Source: Clostridia bacterium
GTDB taxonomy: Bacteria > Bacillota_A > Clostridia > UMGS1810
Direction of reading: 5' to 3'
Length of the DNA stretch: 16,199 bases
Assembly (NCBI GenBank): GCA_017437345.1
Contig: JAFSBJ010000136.1
Coordinates: 1 to 16,199, forward strand
Positions 1-6,225 of this stretch are shown here, piece by piece; position 1 is the first letter of the stretch; the number at the start of each line of letters is the position of its first letter. The translations under genes and the position numbers were made by a program. The notes below the pieces were generated by a model. The model was not told where the DNA came from and searched no databases. It saw nothing but the letters and a program-made list of their open reading frames with translations.

Positions 1-60
1 CCCAACAAGGGGATATGGGATATTTATCGAGAATATGCTCTTAGAAGCAGAGAATTTTAA
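1..60 (+). CDS. C-terminal fragment of an unidentified protein, cut by window edge
   Basis: From base 1 a plus-strand frame reads 19 codons (PNKGIWDIYREYALRSREF) and ends at a TAA at 58-60. No start is visible because the window begins inside it. The fragment is too short to assign to a family. It may be the tail of a real upstream gene or a chance open frame. No obvious hairpin terminator follows it, and bases 61-220 are AT-rich with no recognisable gene. Confidence 0.3.
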   Translation, partial: PNKGIWDIYREYALRSREF

Positions 61-204
61 ATAAAAAAGCTCGTCTATTCAAATATATATAAATATTATC
101 ATTTTTATTATAACAGATTATCTTTTATAGTATCACTCAGTTTACATCATCCGGCCACCGGAACAGATTTGTAACAAAAAGTATAAATATCTTCTTTTAT
201 GCAT

Positions 205-232
205 TTTACATTGATAATTTGCAGTGTATAAT
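205..232 (+). promoter_or_regulatory. Possible sigma-A promoter of the glycyl radical enzyme remnant
   Basis: A TATAAT lies at 227-232 with a weak TTTACA 16 bases upstream (205-210). A start site near 239 would leave a very short leader in which the AAGGAG at 240-245 almost opens the transcript. The call is therefore tentative. The surrounding AT richness makes chance -10 boxes likely. Confidence 0.3.
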
Positions 233-256
233 TTAAAAGAAGGAGTGATGGTCAGT

Positions 257-572
257 ATGAATAAAAGAATAGAAGCCCTGACAAAGCTTACGCTTGAGGG
301 CAAAATGTATATGAGTCTGACTAAAACTGAATTCTGCAAAGAAGATTTGCTTTTACCAAGACAGCAAAAAGAATCAAAAAGACTTTGTGAATTTATTTTA
401 AATCAGGAACCTGTTTTAACTGAATTTTCGCGGAAAGGACGAACTCATTAAAGCAAAAGACACCCCCGGAGAATATAAAAACCTCAGAGTCAGGGTGACG
501 GGGTATTCAGATTACTTTACAAATCTTGATGATTCAATTCAGAATTCGTTTATTCAAAGATATGAAGAATAA
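257..572 (+). pseudogene. Glycyl radical enzyme (PFL-like) pseudogene: N- and C-terminal pieces joined by internal deletion and frameshift
   Basis: The best start is the ATG at 257, 11 bases after AAGGAG (240-245); the in-frame ATG at 248 is too close to that site. The first roughly 55 codons (MNKRIEALTKLTLEGKMYMS onward, ending ILNQEPVLTEF) resemble the N-terminus of pyruvate-formate-lyase-like glycyl radical enzymes. From about 423 the frame one base further on reads NFRGKDELIKAKD and ends RVTGYSDYF, with a final RYEE before TAA at 570-572. RVTGYSDYF matches the C-terminal glycyl radical loop of this superfamily; the radical glycine would be codon 501-503. Full enzymes have roughly 750-850 residues, so about 700 residues are missing and the two pieces are in different frames. 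Reading straight through gives only a 64-residue peptide from 257, stopping at 451. The exact subfamily cannot be decided. No activating enzyme (radical SAM) is adjacent. Confidence 0.82.
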
Positions 573-593
573 AAAGCCTGAATCAATATCTCT

Positions 594-638
594 AAGAGGT
601 GAAATTTTCATTTGATTTTTTCGCCTCTTTCTTTTTTG
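594..638 (+). terminator. Rho-independent terminator after the glycyl radical enzyme remnant
   Basis: Arms 594-604 (AAGAGGTGAAA) and 619-629 (TTTCGCCTCTT) pair over 11 bases with a single G-U pair. A T-rich run (TCTTTTTT) follows. It lies just downstream of the TAA at 572, so it is the terminator of the original gene. It is retained although the gene is broken. Confidence 0.8.
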
Positions 639-651
639 CAATAAAATAATA

Positions 652-680
652 TTGCCAAAACCCGATATTCATATTATAAT
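652..680 (+). promoter_or_regulatory. Sigma-A promoter of the branching enzyme gene
   Basis: TTGCCA at 652-657 and a perfect TATAAT at 675-680 are separated by exactly 17 bases. The predicted start near 687 gives a leader of about 54 bases before the GTG at 741. No hairpin or riboswitch-like structure is evident in the leader. Confidence 0.75.
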
Positions 681-740
681 GAAAAAAATAAATAATATTT
701 TTCCATAGTAATATACATATATAAAAGGAGATGAAACCCT

Positions 741-2759
741 GTGATACATATAGATAGTGCAATAACCACACTGAAAGAAAAAGACCCTTCTTTAGAAAGT
801 TATCTCGGCGATGTTAAAATGCATCTTAATTGCTATAATACTATGCATATGGAGCTTGCCGGAAACAAAAAGCTTTCTGATTTTGCCAACGGGCATATGT
901 ATTTCGGATTTCACAAAACAAAATCCGGCTGGGTTTTCAGAGAATGGCTCCCAGGTGCGGACAGGGTGTGGCTCTATGGCGATTTTAATTTGTGGGACAA
1001 AACCTCCCATTCGCTAAAAAACATCGGAGACGGAATATGGGAGATAAAATTAAAGAGTAAAGATGCCCTAAAGCACGGGCAATATGTTAAACTGCTTGTG
1101 GAAAAGGATGGCAAAATCTTTGAAAGAATCCCTGCCTATATCCGCCGCGCCTGCATGGATGAAAGCACAAATCGTCTGTGCGGTCAGATATGGCTTGAGG
1201 AAAAGAGCTTTAAATGGTCTGATAAAAAATGGCTTGATAACCAAAAGGACTTTTCGCCCGTTATATATGAAGCACACATCGGCATGGCAAATGAGGATGG
1301 AACCATAGGAAGCTACAGAGACTTTGCCGATAAACGCCTTGACTGGATTAAAAAGCTTGGCTACAACTGTGTTCAGCTTATGGCAATTGCAGAGCATCCC
1401 TACTATGCATCCTTTGGCTATCAGGTTACAAACTTTTTTGCTCCCTCCCATCGCTATGGAACACCCGAGGATTTAAAATATCTTATAAATAAAGCTCATA
1501 GGCTTGGAATTGCAGTTATTCTTGATGTGGTGCATAGCCACGCCTGTGCAAACGAAGGCGAAGGCCTTAATTTTCAGGACGGAACAGACTATCAGTATTT
1601 CCATTCAGGGCAAAGAGGATGGCATAGCGCGTGGAAAACAAGATGCTTCAACTATGGAAAGAACGAGGTTCTCCATTTTCTTTTGTCAAATCTTAAATAT
1701 TGGCAGGAGGAATTCCATTTTGACGGTTTTCGCTTTGACGGAGTGACATCTATGCTTTATGAAAATCACGCATTAGAGTCGTCTTTCACATCATATAGTC
1801 AGTATTACTCTCTCAACACAAGCGTTGATGCCAGAGTGTATCTTATGCTGGCAAATGAATTGATTCACGAAATAAACCCCCATGCAATAAGTGTTGCCGA
1901 GGATATGAGCGGAATGCCGGGCATATGCCTGCCGCTGTCGGAGGGTGGCTTTGGCTTTGACTATCGCCTGTCGATGGGTGTGCCGGATATGTGGATTAAG
2001 CTTATTAAGGAAAGCCCCATGGAGTATTGGGACATTATGTATATATTTAATGAACTTAGTGCAGGCAGACCCGGTGAGAAACAGATTGCCTACTGCGAGT
2101 CTCACGACCAGGCTCTTGTGGGAGACAAAACGATTATCTTCCGTTTTGCCGATGCCGAGATGTATTCGGGAATGTGTAAAACCTATCACAGCCCCATAAT
2201 AGACAATGCCATAGATATGCACAAGCTCATAAGATTTCTAACAGCATCCCTTGCAGGAGAAGGCTATCTTAATTTTATGGGCAATGAATTCGGACATCCT
2301 GAGTGGATAGATTTTCCCAGAGAAGGCAACAACTGGAGCTACCATTATGCAAGAAGACAATGGTCTTTGGCAGAAAACCCTGAGCTTAAATATGAATATC
2401 TTGCAAATTTTGATAGGGAAATGATTTCCTTTATTAAAAAGAACGATGTTTTGAAAAAAGGCAAGGCAAAGGGCTTATGGCTTGATCAGAACAGGAAAAT
2501 TATTGTTTTTGAAAAAGGAAACCTTGTTTACATATTTAACCTTAATCCAACAAATTCCTATGATGATGTTTTTATAAATTGTCATCTTATAGGCGGCGGA
2601 AAATATAAGGCTGTTTTCTCAAGTGACGACAAAAACTTCGGCGGTCAGGAGCGCATATCAAAAAAGCATACATACTCTGCAAAAACCGAAGAATATGGAT
2701 ATGGCTTCAGAATATATATGCCCTGCAGAACAGCTGCGGTGCTTAAGAGAATTAAATAA
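741..2759 (+). CDS. glgB: 1,4-alpha-glucan (glycogen) branching enzyme, eukaryote-like GH13_8 type
   Basis: This cytoplasmic enzyme cuts alpha-1,4-glucan chains and re-attaches them by alpha-1,6 bonds to branch glycogen. The start is GTG at 741, preceded by AAAGGAG with a 10-base spacer. The 672-residue protein has a CBM48-like N-terminal module (FREWLPGADRVWLYGDFNLWD, about residues 47-67), a GH13 barrel, and a C-terminal all-beta domain. Conserved GH13 regions are DVVHSH (262-267), DGFRFDG with nucleophile D333, VAEDMSG with acid/base E387, and ESHDQ with D456. Phrases such as EHPYYASFGYQVTNFFAPS, SHDQALVGDK and EGYLNFMGNEFGHPEWIDFPR match plant, fungal and animal branching enzymes more closely than the usual E. 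coli-type GlgB, which points to subfamily GH13_8. The gene has its own promoter and terminator. No other glycogen gene is nearby. The catalytic set is intact, so it should be active. Confidence 0.93.
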   Translation: MIHIDSAITTLKEKDPSLESYLGDVKMHLNCYNTMHMELAGNKKLSDFANGHMYFGFHKTKSGWVFREWLPGADRVWLYGDFNLWDKTSHSLKNIGDGIWEIKLKSKDALKHGQYVKLLVEKDGKIFERIPAYIRRACMDESTNRLCGQIWLEEKSFKWSDKKWLDNQKDFSPVIYEAHIGMANEDGTIGSYRDFADKRLDWIKKLGYNCVQLMAIAEHPYYASFGYQVTNFFAPSHRYGTPEDLKYLINKAHRLGIAVILDVVHSHACANEGEGLNFQDGTDYQYFHSGQRGWHSAWKTRCFNYGKNEVLHFLLSNLKYWQEEFHFDGFRFDGVTSMLYENHALESSFTSYSQYYSLNTSVDARVYLMLANELIHEINPHAISVAEDMSGMPGICLPLSEGGFGFDYRLSMGVPDMWIKLIKESPMEYWDIMYIFNELSAGRPGEKQIAYCESHDQALVGDKTIIFRFADAEMYSGMCKTYHSPIIDNAIDMHKLIRFLTASLAGEGYLNFMGNEFGHPEWIDFPREGNNWSYHYARRQWSLAENPELKYEYLANFDREMISFIKKNDVLKKGKAKGLWLDQNRKIIVFEKGNLVYIFNLNPTNSYDDVFINCHLIGGGKYKAVFSSDDKNFGGQERISKKHTYSAKTEEYGYGFRIYMPCRTAAVLKRIK

Positions 2760-2793
2760 ATATTTCAAAAAACCAAAAAGAAGAAACGCAAAA

Positions 2794-2823
2794 AGACGGT
2801 ATAAGAAAATTCTTATACCGTCT
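2794..2823. terminator. Bidirectional terminator between glgB and rpsR
   Basis: Arms 2794-2807 and 2810-2823 form a perfect 14-base inverted repeat (AGACGGTATAAGAA and its complement) between two convergent genes. The plus side is followed by a T-rich stretch (GCTTGTTTAATTTT). The minus side is followed by TTTTTGCGTTTC. It can therefore end both the branching enzyme transcript and the rpsF-ssb-rpsR transcript. The spacer is only two bases, so the innermost pairs must open to form a loop. Confidence 0.85.
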
Positions 2824-2838
2824 GCTTGTTTAATTTTA

Positions 2839-3075
2839 TTATTCAGCTGTGAAAGGAAGAAGAGCGATGTGTCTAGCTCTTTTGATAGCTATTGTAAGCT
2901 GTCTCTGATGCTTAGCACAGTTACCGCTGATTCTTCTGGGAAGAATTTTAGCTCTTTCAGAAACATATCTTCTGAGTTTTGCTATATCCTTATAATCAAT
3001 TTCCTGAATTTTATCTGCACAGAAAGCACAAACTTTTCTTTTTGGTTTTCTGCGGAATGTCTTTTCTTCAGCCAT
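2839..3075 (-). CDS. rpsR: 30S ribosomal protein S18, zinc-binding type
   Basis: This 78-residue protein binds the platform of the small ribosomal subunit next to S6. The conserved core ([21 protein letters not shown], then [14 protein letters not shown]) identifies S18. Cysteines C16 and C19 (CAFC) together with C53 and H56 (CAKH) form the zinc-ribbon ligand set of the so-called C-plus S18 proteins. The ATG is preceded by AAAGGAGG with an 8-base spacer. It is the last gene of the rpsF-ssb-rpsR operon, 22 bases after ssb, and the bidirectional hairpin follows closely. Length is normal. Confidence 0.97.
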   Translation of the reverse strand: MAEEKTFRRKPKRKVCAFCADKIQEIDYKDIAKLRRYVSERAKILPRRISGNCAKHQRQLTIAIKRARHIALLPFTAE

Positions 3076-3097
3076 TTTTATTACCTCCTTTAATTAA

Positions 3098-3541
3098 TTA
3101 GAAGGGCAGGTCGTCATCTGCTGCCGGCATAGGCATAAAGCCATCATTTGCTTCAAATGTTGTTTCGGCTGCCGGTTTGGATGGGGCGAATGTATTGTCT
3201 GCTACGGGGGCAGAATCGTTTGATGATTTGCTGTCAACAAAATGAATTTCATCTGCTGCAACTTCTGTTACATAAACTTTCTGACCGTCTTTATTATCGT
3301 AGTTTCTTGTCTGAATACTGCCTACAACGCCTACCATGCGTCCTTTAGCAAAATATTTTGCTAAAAAATCTGCCTGCTGTCTCCATGCAACACAGTTTAT
3401 AAAATCTGCGTCGTAGCCGCCTTCTGCATTTTTGAAGCGGCGGTTAACAGCGATAGAGAATGAGCAAACACTAACACCGTTTGCTGTTGTTCTTAATTCG
3501 GGGTCTCTTGTGAGTCTGCCAACAAGAATTGCTTTGTTCAT
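3098..3541 (-). CDS. ssb: Single-stranded DNA-binding protein
   Basis: The 147-residue protein coats single-stranded DNA during replication, repair and recombination. An OB-fold domain fills about residues 1-105, with the typical start MNKAILVGRLTRDPELR and the segments SIAVNRRFK and FINCVAWR. A low-complexity linker rich in A, P and F follows. The last six residues, DDDLPF, are the acidic tip through which SSB recruits partner proteins. GAGGTG precedes the ATG. The gene lies between rpsF (18 bases upstream) and rpsR, the classic arrangement in Firmicutes, so it is expressed with the ribosomal proteins from the promoter at 3961-3989. Confidence 0.97.
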   Translation of the reverse strand: MNKAILVGRLTRDPELRTTANGVSVCSFSIAVNRRFKNAEGGYDADFINCVAWRQQADFLAKYFAKGRMVGVVGSIQTRNYDNKDGQKVYVTEVAADEIHFVDSKSSNDSAPVADNTFAPSKPAAETTFEANDGFMPMPAADDDLPF

Positions 3542-3559
3542 AACCTTGTCACCTCGTAA

Positions 3560-3850
3560 TTATTTTCTGATAACGATAGTTCTTAAAACACCGTCGGTGA
3601 TGTTATAAATTCTTTCGAGTTCGGTGATGAATTCTGCTTCGCTTGCGAAATTAACTAAAACATAGTAACCTTCTGTTTTATAGTCAATTGGGTAAGCAAG
3701 GCGTCTTTTGCCCCATACATCCACAGACTCTGTTGTGCCATTGGCAGCGATGAGAGATGTGAATTTTTCGGAAATAGCATTTATTTCCTCTTCAGATAAA
3801 GACGCATCGATAACAAAAATAGTTTCGTAGTTGTTCATAACTTTTTCCAT
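3560..3850 (-). CDS. rpsF: 30S ribosomal protein S6
   Basis: The 96-residue S6 protein pairs with S18 on the small-subunit platform. The sequence NNYETIFVIDASLSEEE, the segment VDVWGKRRLAYPIDYKTEGYY and the C-terminal LERIYNITDGVLRTIVIRK are diagnostic. The first ATG (3850) is favoured because AAGGAGG lies 9 bases upstream of it; the ATG at 3838 (MNNYET) has no site of its own at good spacing. It is the first gene of rpsF-ssb-rpsR, behind a consensus promoter and a structured leader that could carry S6:S18 feedback control. Confidence 0.97.
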   Translation of the reverse strand: MEKVMNNYETIFVIDASLSEEEINAISEKFTSLIAANGTTESVDVWGKRRLAYPIDYKTEGYYVLVNFASEAEFITELERIYNITDGVLRTIVIRK

Positions 3851-3954
3851 TATGCTTTACCTCCTTATGGACTTGGGCCCTGTTTTTTCAAACAGAGCAA
3901 GGAACTTTTGGAAATCCAAAAGCCTGCTGAAAAAAATATCGACCTGAAATCAGC
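3851..3954 (-). promoter_or_regulatory. Structured 5' leader of rpsF operon, candidate ribosomal-protein autoregulatory RNA
   Basis: The leader of about 104 bases contains two clear hairpins. One at 3905-3922 has a 7-base perfect stem (CTTTTGG/CCAAAAG) and a 4-base loop. The other at 3877-3898 has a 9-base stem (GCTCTGTTT/AAACAGGGC on the RNA strand, one G-U pair) closed by a GAAA tetraloop, ending shortly before the ribosome-binding site. In many bacteria the S6:S18 complex represses this operon by binding its leader. The CCG trinucleotide expected in that motif is not found here, so the mechanism is unproven. Confidence 0.45.
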
Positions 3955-3960
3955 CTTATC

Positions 3961-3989
3961 ATTATAATATATTAAAATCCCTTTGTCAA
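3961..3989 (-). promoter_or_regulatory. Consensus sigma-A promoter of rpsF-ssb-rpsR
   Basis: On the minus strand TTGACA (complement of 3984-3989) and TATAAT (complement of 3961-3966) are separated by exactly 17 bases. This is a perfect consensus promoter, as expected for a highly expressed ribosomal operon. Transcription should begin near 3954. Confidence 0.9.
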
Positions 3990-4083
3990 GTAAATTTTAT
4001 CCAAAAAATTGGTCTTTAATATTATCTCTTTTTTGTATATTGACTGTGGCGTTTATTTTATGAAATGTATGCTTGAGGAAATC

Positions 4084-4225
4084 ATTGTTTAGCGGCTAGG
4101 TTCTAATATCATATTGTAGGGGATGGCGTCCTCGACATCCCGCTTGATTTCAGCAATCTTATGCGGGTCGTCCGGGAGGCCGACCCCTACAAATTCATTA
4201 GCCAAAACTGTTTACCAAACAATAA
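4084..4225. repeat. Palindromic intergenic element with GC-rich inverted-repeat core
   Basis: The core, 4114-4192, has two 30-base arms (4114-4143 and 4163-4192) that are complementary at 23 of 30 positions. It starts TTGTAGGGG and ends CCCCTACAA, and is far more GC-rich than its surroundings. Outer borders may be ATTGTTT (4084-4090) and AAACAAT (4217-4223), abutting the hydE stop codon at 4227. Short palindromes of the TGTAGGGG type are common dispersed repeats in Clostridia genomes (family knowledge). No open frame is present, so it would be a non-autonomous element or REP-like repeat. The rest of the 3990-4226 spacer holds no gene. Confidence 0.65.
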
Positions 4226-4226
4226 T

Positions 4227-5246
4227 TCAGCATATCGCATCTCCTCTGTCTTCAACAACTCTGTAGCCTGCATCAGCCACAAGCTTCTTTAAAATAGCAA
4301 GGCTTTCCGCTGCTTCGGAGCCTGAATATGCTTTATTGTCATAAAGGTTGTATTTTGACCTTACCCCTTGCGGCGAAAGATTTGGCATCACAACATTTGC
4401 CCCCGCCTTAAGGCCAAGCTCTCTGCCCTTTGGAGAAATTGAGCTAAGAGCTGTGGTGGATGGGATAAGTGCCTTTGGAAACATTAAGCGAAGAAGGGAA
4501 ATCATTTTAAGGGTTAAATAAAGGCTGCCGCTTTTTTCGTTTTTAAAGGGTGTGTCTTTATGGAAAATAAAGGGACCAATGCCTATCATCTGAGGCTGTA
4601 GCTCTTTTAGAAAGAGTAGGTCCTCTGCCAAATTTTCAAAAGTTTGGAATGGCGAACCCACCATAAATCCGCTTCCCACCTGATAGCCTAATTCTTTAAG
4701 ATTATAAAGGCATTTTTTCCTTTCTGAAAGCTTCATATCTTCGGGATGAAGCTTAGCGTAGTGAATATCATTTGCAGTTTCGTGCCTTAAAAGGTATCTG
4801 TCGGCTCCGGCACGCTTTAAGGCTTTATAGCTTTCATAGCTTCGCTCACCCAAAGAAAGGGTTACTGCGCAATCGGGATATAAAGATTTTATTTCATATA
4901 TAACGGAGCACATAAATTCATCTGTGAAATAATTATCTTCTCCGCCCTGCATAACAAAGGTGCGAAAGCCAAGGTCGTAGCCTTCCTTGCAGCAGGAAAG
5001 AATATCTTCTTTATTAAGGCGATAACGCTCGGCAAGCTTATTGCCGGCTCTTAGTCCACAATAAAAACAATTATTTTTGCAATAGCTTGATATTTCAATA
5101 AGTCCTCTTATATACACCTTGTCGCCATAGTTTTCACGGCGGATTCTGTCGGCAGCTTCATAAAGATTGGAGTCGTCATTTTCCTGAGAGATTAAACTTG
5201 TAAGCTCTTCTTTATTTAAGGAAGAAACATTTAAAAAATCTTTCAT
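4227..5246 (-). CDS. hydE: [FeFe]-hydrogenase H-cluster maturase HydE, radical SAM enzyme
   Basis: HydE is a cytoplasmic radical SAM enzyme needed, with HydF and HydG, to build the diiron part of the H-cluster of [FeFe]-hydrogenase. The 339-residue protein shows the radical SAM motif CKNNCFYC (C56, C60, C63). Family blocks follow: GYDLGFRTFVMQGGED, RYLLRHETAND, LGYQVGSGFMVGSPFQT, IGIGPFIFHKDTPF, STTALSSISPKGRE and GANVVMPNLSP. The cysteines that bind the optional second cluster in some HydE proteins are not seen near the C-terminus. The ATG at 5246 overlaps the stop of the PP-loop gene (ATGA), with AAGGAAA just upstream inside that gene, so translation is probably coupled. The related radical SAM proteins BioB and PylB are less likely given the block pattern. 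hydF, hydG and the hydrogenase are not in the window. Confidence 0.88.
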   Translation of the reverse strand: MKDFLNVSSLNKEELTSLISQENDDSNLYEAADRIRRENYGDKVYIRGLIEISSYCKNNCFYCGLRAGNKLAERYRLNKEDILSCCKEGYDLGFRTFVMQGGEDNYFTDEFMCSVIYEIKSLYPDCAVTLSLGERSYESYKALKRAGADRYLLRHETANDIHYAKLHPEDMKLSERKKCLYNLKELGYQVGSGFMVGSPFQTFENLAEDLLFLKELQPQMIGIGPFIFHKDTPFKNEKSGSLYLTLKMISLLRLMFPKALIPSTTALSSISPKGRELGLKAGANVVMPNLSPQGVRSKYNLYDNKAYSGSEAAESLAILKKLVADAGYRVVEDRGDAIC

Positions 5247-6100
5247 AAAATTTCCTTTCCGTCATTTTGAAATCTATCTAAAAACGAATGTTCTTCTCCG
5301 GCTTGCTTATAGCCTATTAAGGTATCAAGAGAAACATTGTGAAGGCTTTTGAAAAGATTCTGCTCCACATCGGGATTCTGCTTTTTAACAGCCCTTATAA
5401 GCTCTTTTATTTCCTGACGCTTTGATAAGTTTTCATAGTCGCCTCTTTTTTCAGCTTCTTCTGTGAATCTGCAGGCACAGCGCAAAAATTCGAGACCATT
5501 ATATTTTGCCCAGGATATTATATCGTCTTCAAGTATGCAGTAGAGCGGTCTTATCAGTTCCATTCCTTCAAAATTGGTTGATTTAAGCCTTGGAAGCATA
5601 CCCTGAATCTGACTGCCATACATCATCCCCATGAGAGTTGTTTCTATAACATCACTCATATGATGGCCGAGAGCTATTTTATTGCAGCCAAGTTCCTTTG
5701 CATGAGCATATAAAAAGCCTCTTCTCATCCGCGCACAAAGATAGCAGGGAGATTTTTCCACAGAGTTTGCCACATCAAATATATCCGATTCAAAAATTTT
5801 TATTGGAATATTGAGTAGAGCGGCATTATCTTCTATTCTTTGCCTGTTTTCCTTATTATATCCCGGATCCATAACCATAAATTCCAATTCAAATGGCACA
5901 TCTGTCACCATTTTTAGTTGCTGCATAAGCTTGGCAAGAATCATTGAATCTTTTCCGCCCGAAATGCAAACAGCTATACGGTCTCCTTCCTGAATGAGCC
6001 TGTAGCGCTTTATGGCCGCAATAAAGGGATTCCATATTTCTTTTCTGTATTTTTTTATAAGACTTCTCTGAGCAAGAGTTGCTCTGTCTAATTCTCGCAT
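5243..6100 (-). CDS. TtcA/TilS-family PP-loop ATPase, probable tRNA thiolation enzyme
   Basis: The 285-residue protein is an adenylating PP-loop ATPase of the TtcA type; characterised members make 2-thiocytidine in tRNA. The P-loop SGGKDS is at 47-52. A CxxC (C119, C122) and a later CAC (C208, C210) occupy the places where TtcA proteins bind an iron-sulfur cluster. The motif IALGHHMSDVIETTLM (about 142-157) is typical of the family. The start at 6100 follows AAGGAG with a 6-base spacer. The gene is first in a two-gene operon with hydE, overlapping it by 4 bases, under the promoter at 6129-6157. The RNA target is not established: it may be a TtcA-like paralogue of different specificity, so no symbol is given. 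Confidence 0.85.
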   Translation of the reverse strand: MRELDRATLAQRSLIKKYRKEIWNPFIAAIKRYRLIQEGDRIAVCISGGKDSMILAKLMQQLKMVTDVPFELEFMVMDPGYNKENRQRIEDNAALLNIPIKIFESDIFDVANSVEKSPCYLCARMRRGFLYAHAKELGCNKIALGHHMSDVIETTLMGMMYGSQIQGMLPRLKSTNFEGMELIRPLYCILEDDIISWAKYNGLEFLRCACRFTEEAEKRGDYENLSKRQEIKELIRAVKKQNPDVEQNLFKSLHNVSLDTLIGYKQAGEEHSFLDRFQNDGKEIL

Positions 6101-6128
6101 AAATATCTCCTTACGGTTTTATTGGCTA

Positions 6129-6157
6129 ATTATATCATTGAGACAGCTAAAAGTCAA
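6129..6157 (-). promoter_or_regulatory. Sigma-A promoter of the PP-loop ATPase-hydE operon
   Basis: On the minus strand TTGACT (complement of 6152-6157) and TATAAT (complement of 6129-6134) are separated by 17 bases. A start near 6122 leaves a leader of about 22 bases carrying AAGGAG before the ATG at 6100. Confidence 0.8.
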
Positions 6158-6182
6158 ACTGCGTAATTCTGTTTTCCCCGTA

Positions 6183-6220
6183 AAAATACCCGTCGCAGAT
6201 TTTTTTGGGACGGGTATTTT
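6183..6220 (-). terminator. Rho-independent terminator of the leucine operon
   Basis: Perfect 12-base arms 6183-6194 and 6209-6220 (AAAATACCCGTC and its complement) enclose a 14-base loop. On the minus strand the stem is followed by a short T run, ending the transcript just after leuB and before the next promoter. Confidence 0.85.
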
Positions 6221-6225
6221 GCTAA

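Noticed and set aside
144..165. Short CCGG-containing dyad (TCCGG-CCA-CCGGA) as a terminator or element
   Set aside because: The stem is only 5 bases and no T run follows.
420..572. Programmed ribosomal frameshift joining the two glycyl radical enzyme pieces
   Set aside because: No slippery heptamer or downstream pseudoknot is evident and the catalytic barrel is missing, so decay is more likely.
2623..3093. Plus-strand 156-codon frame across the 3' end of the branching enzyme and rpsR
   Set aside because: It overlaps two well-supported genes, crosses the bidirectional terminator and has no family-like sequence.
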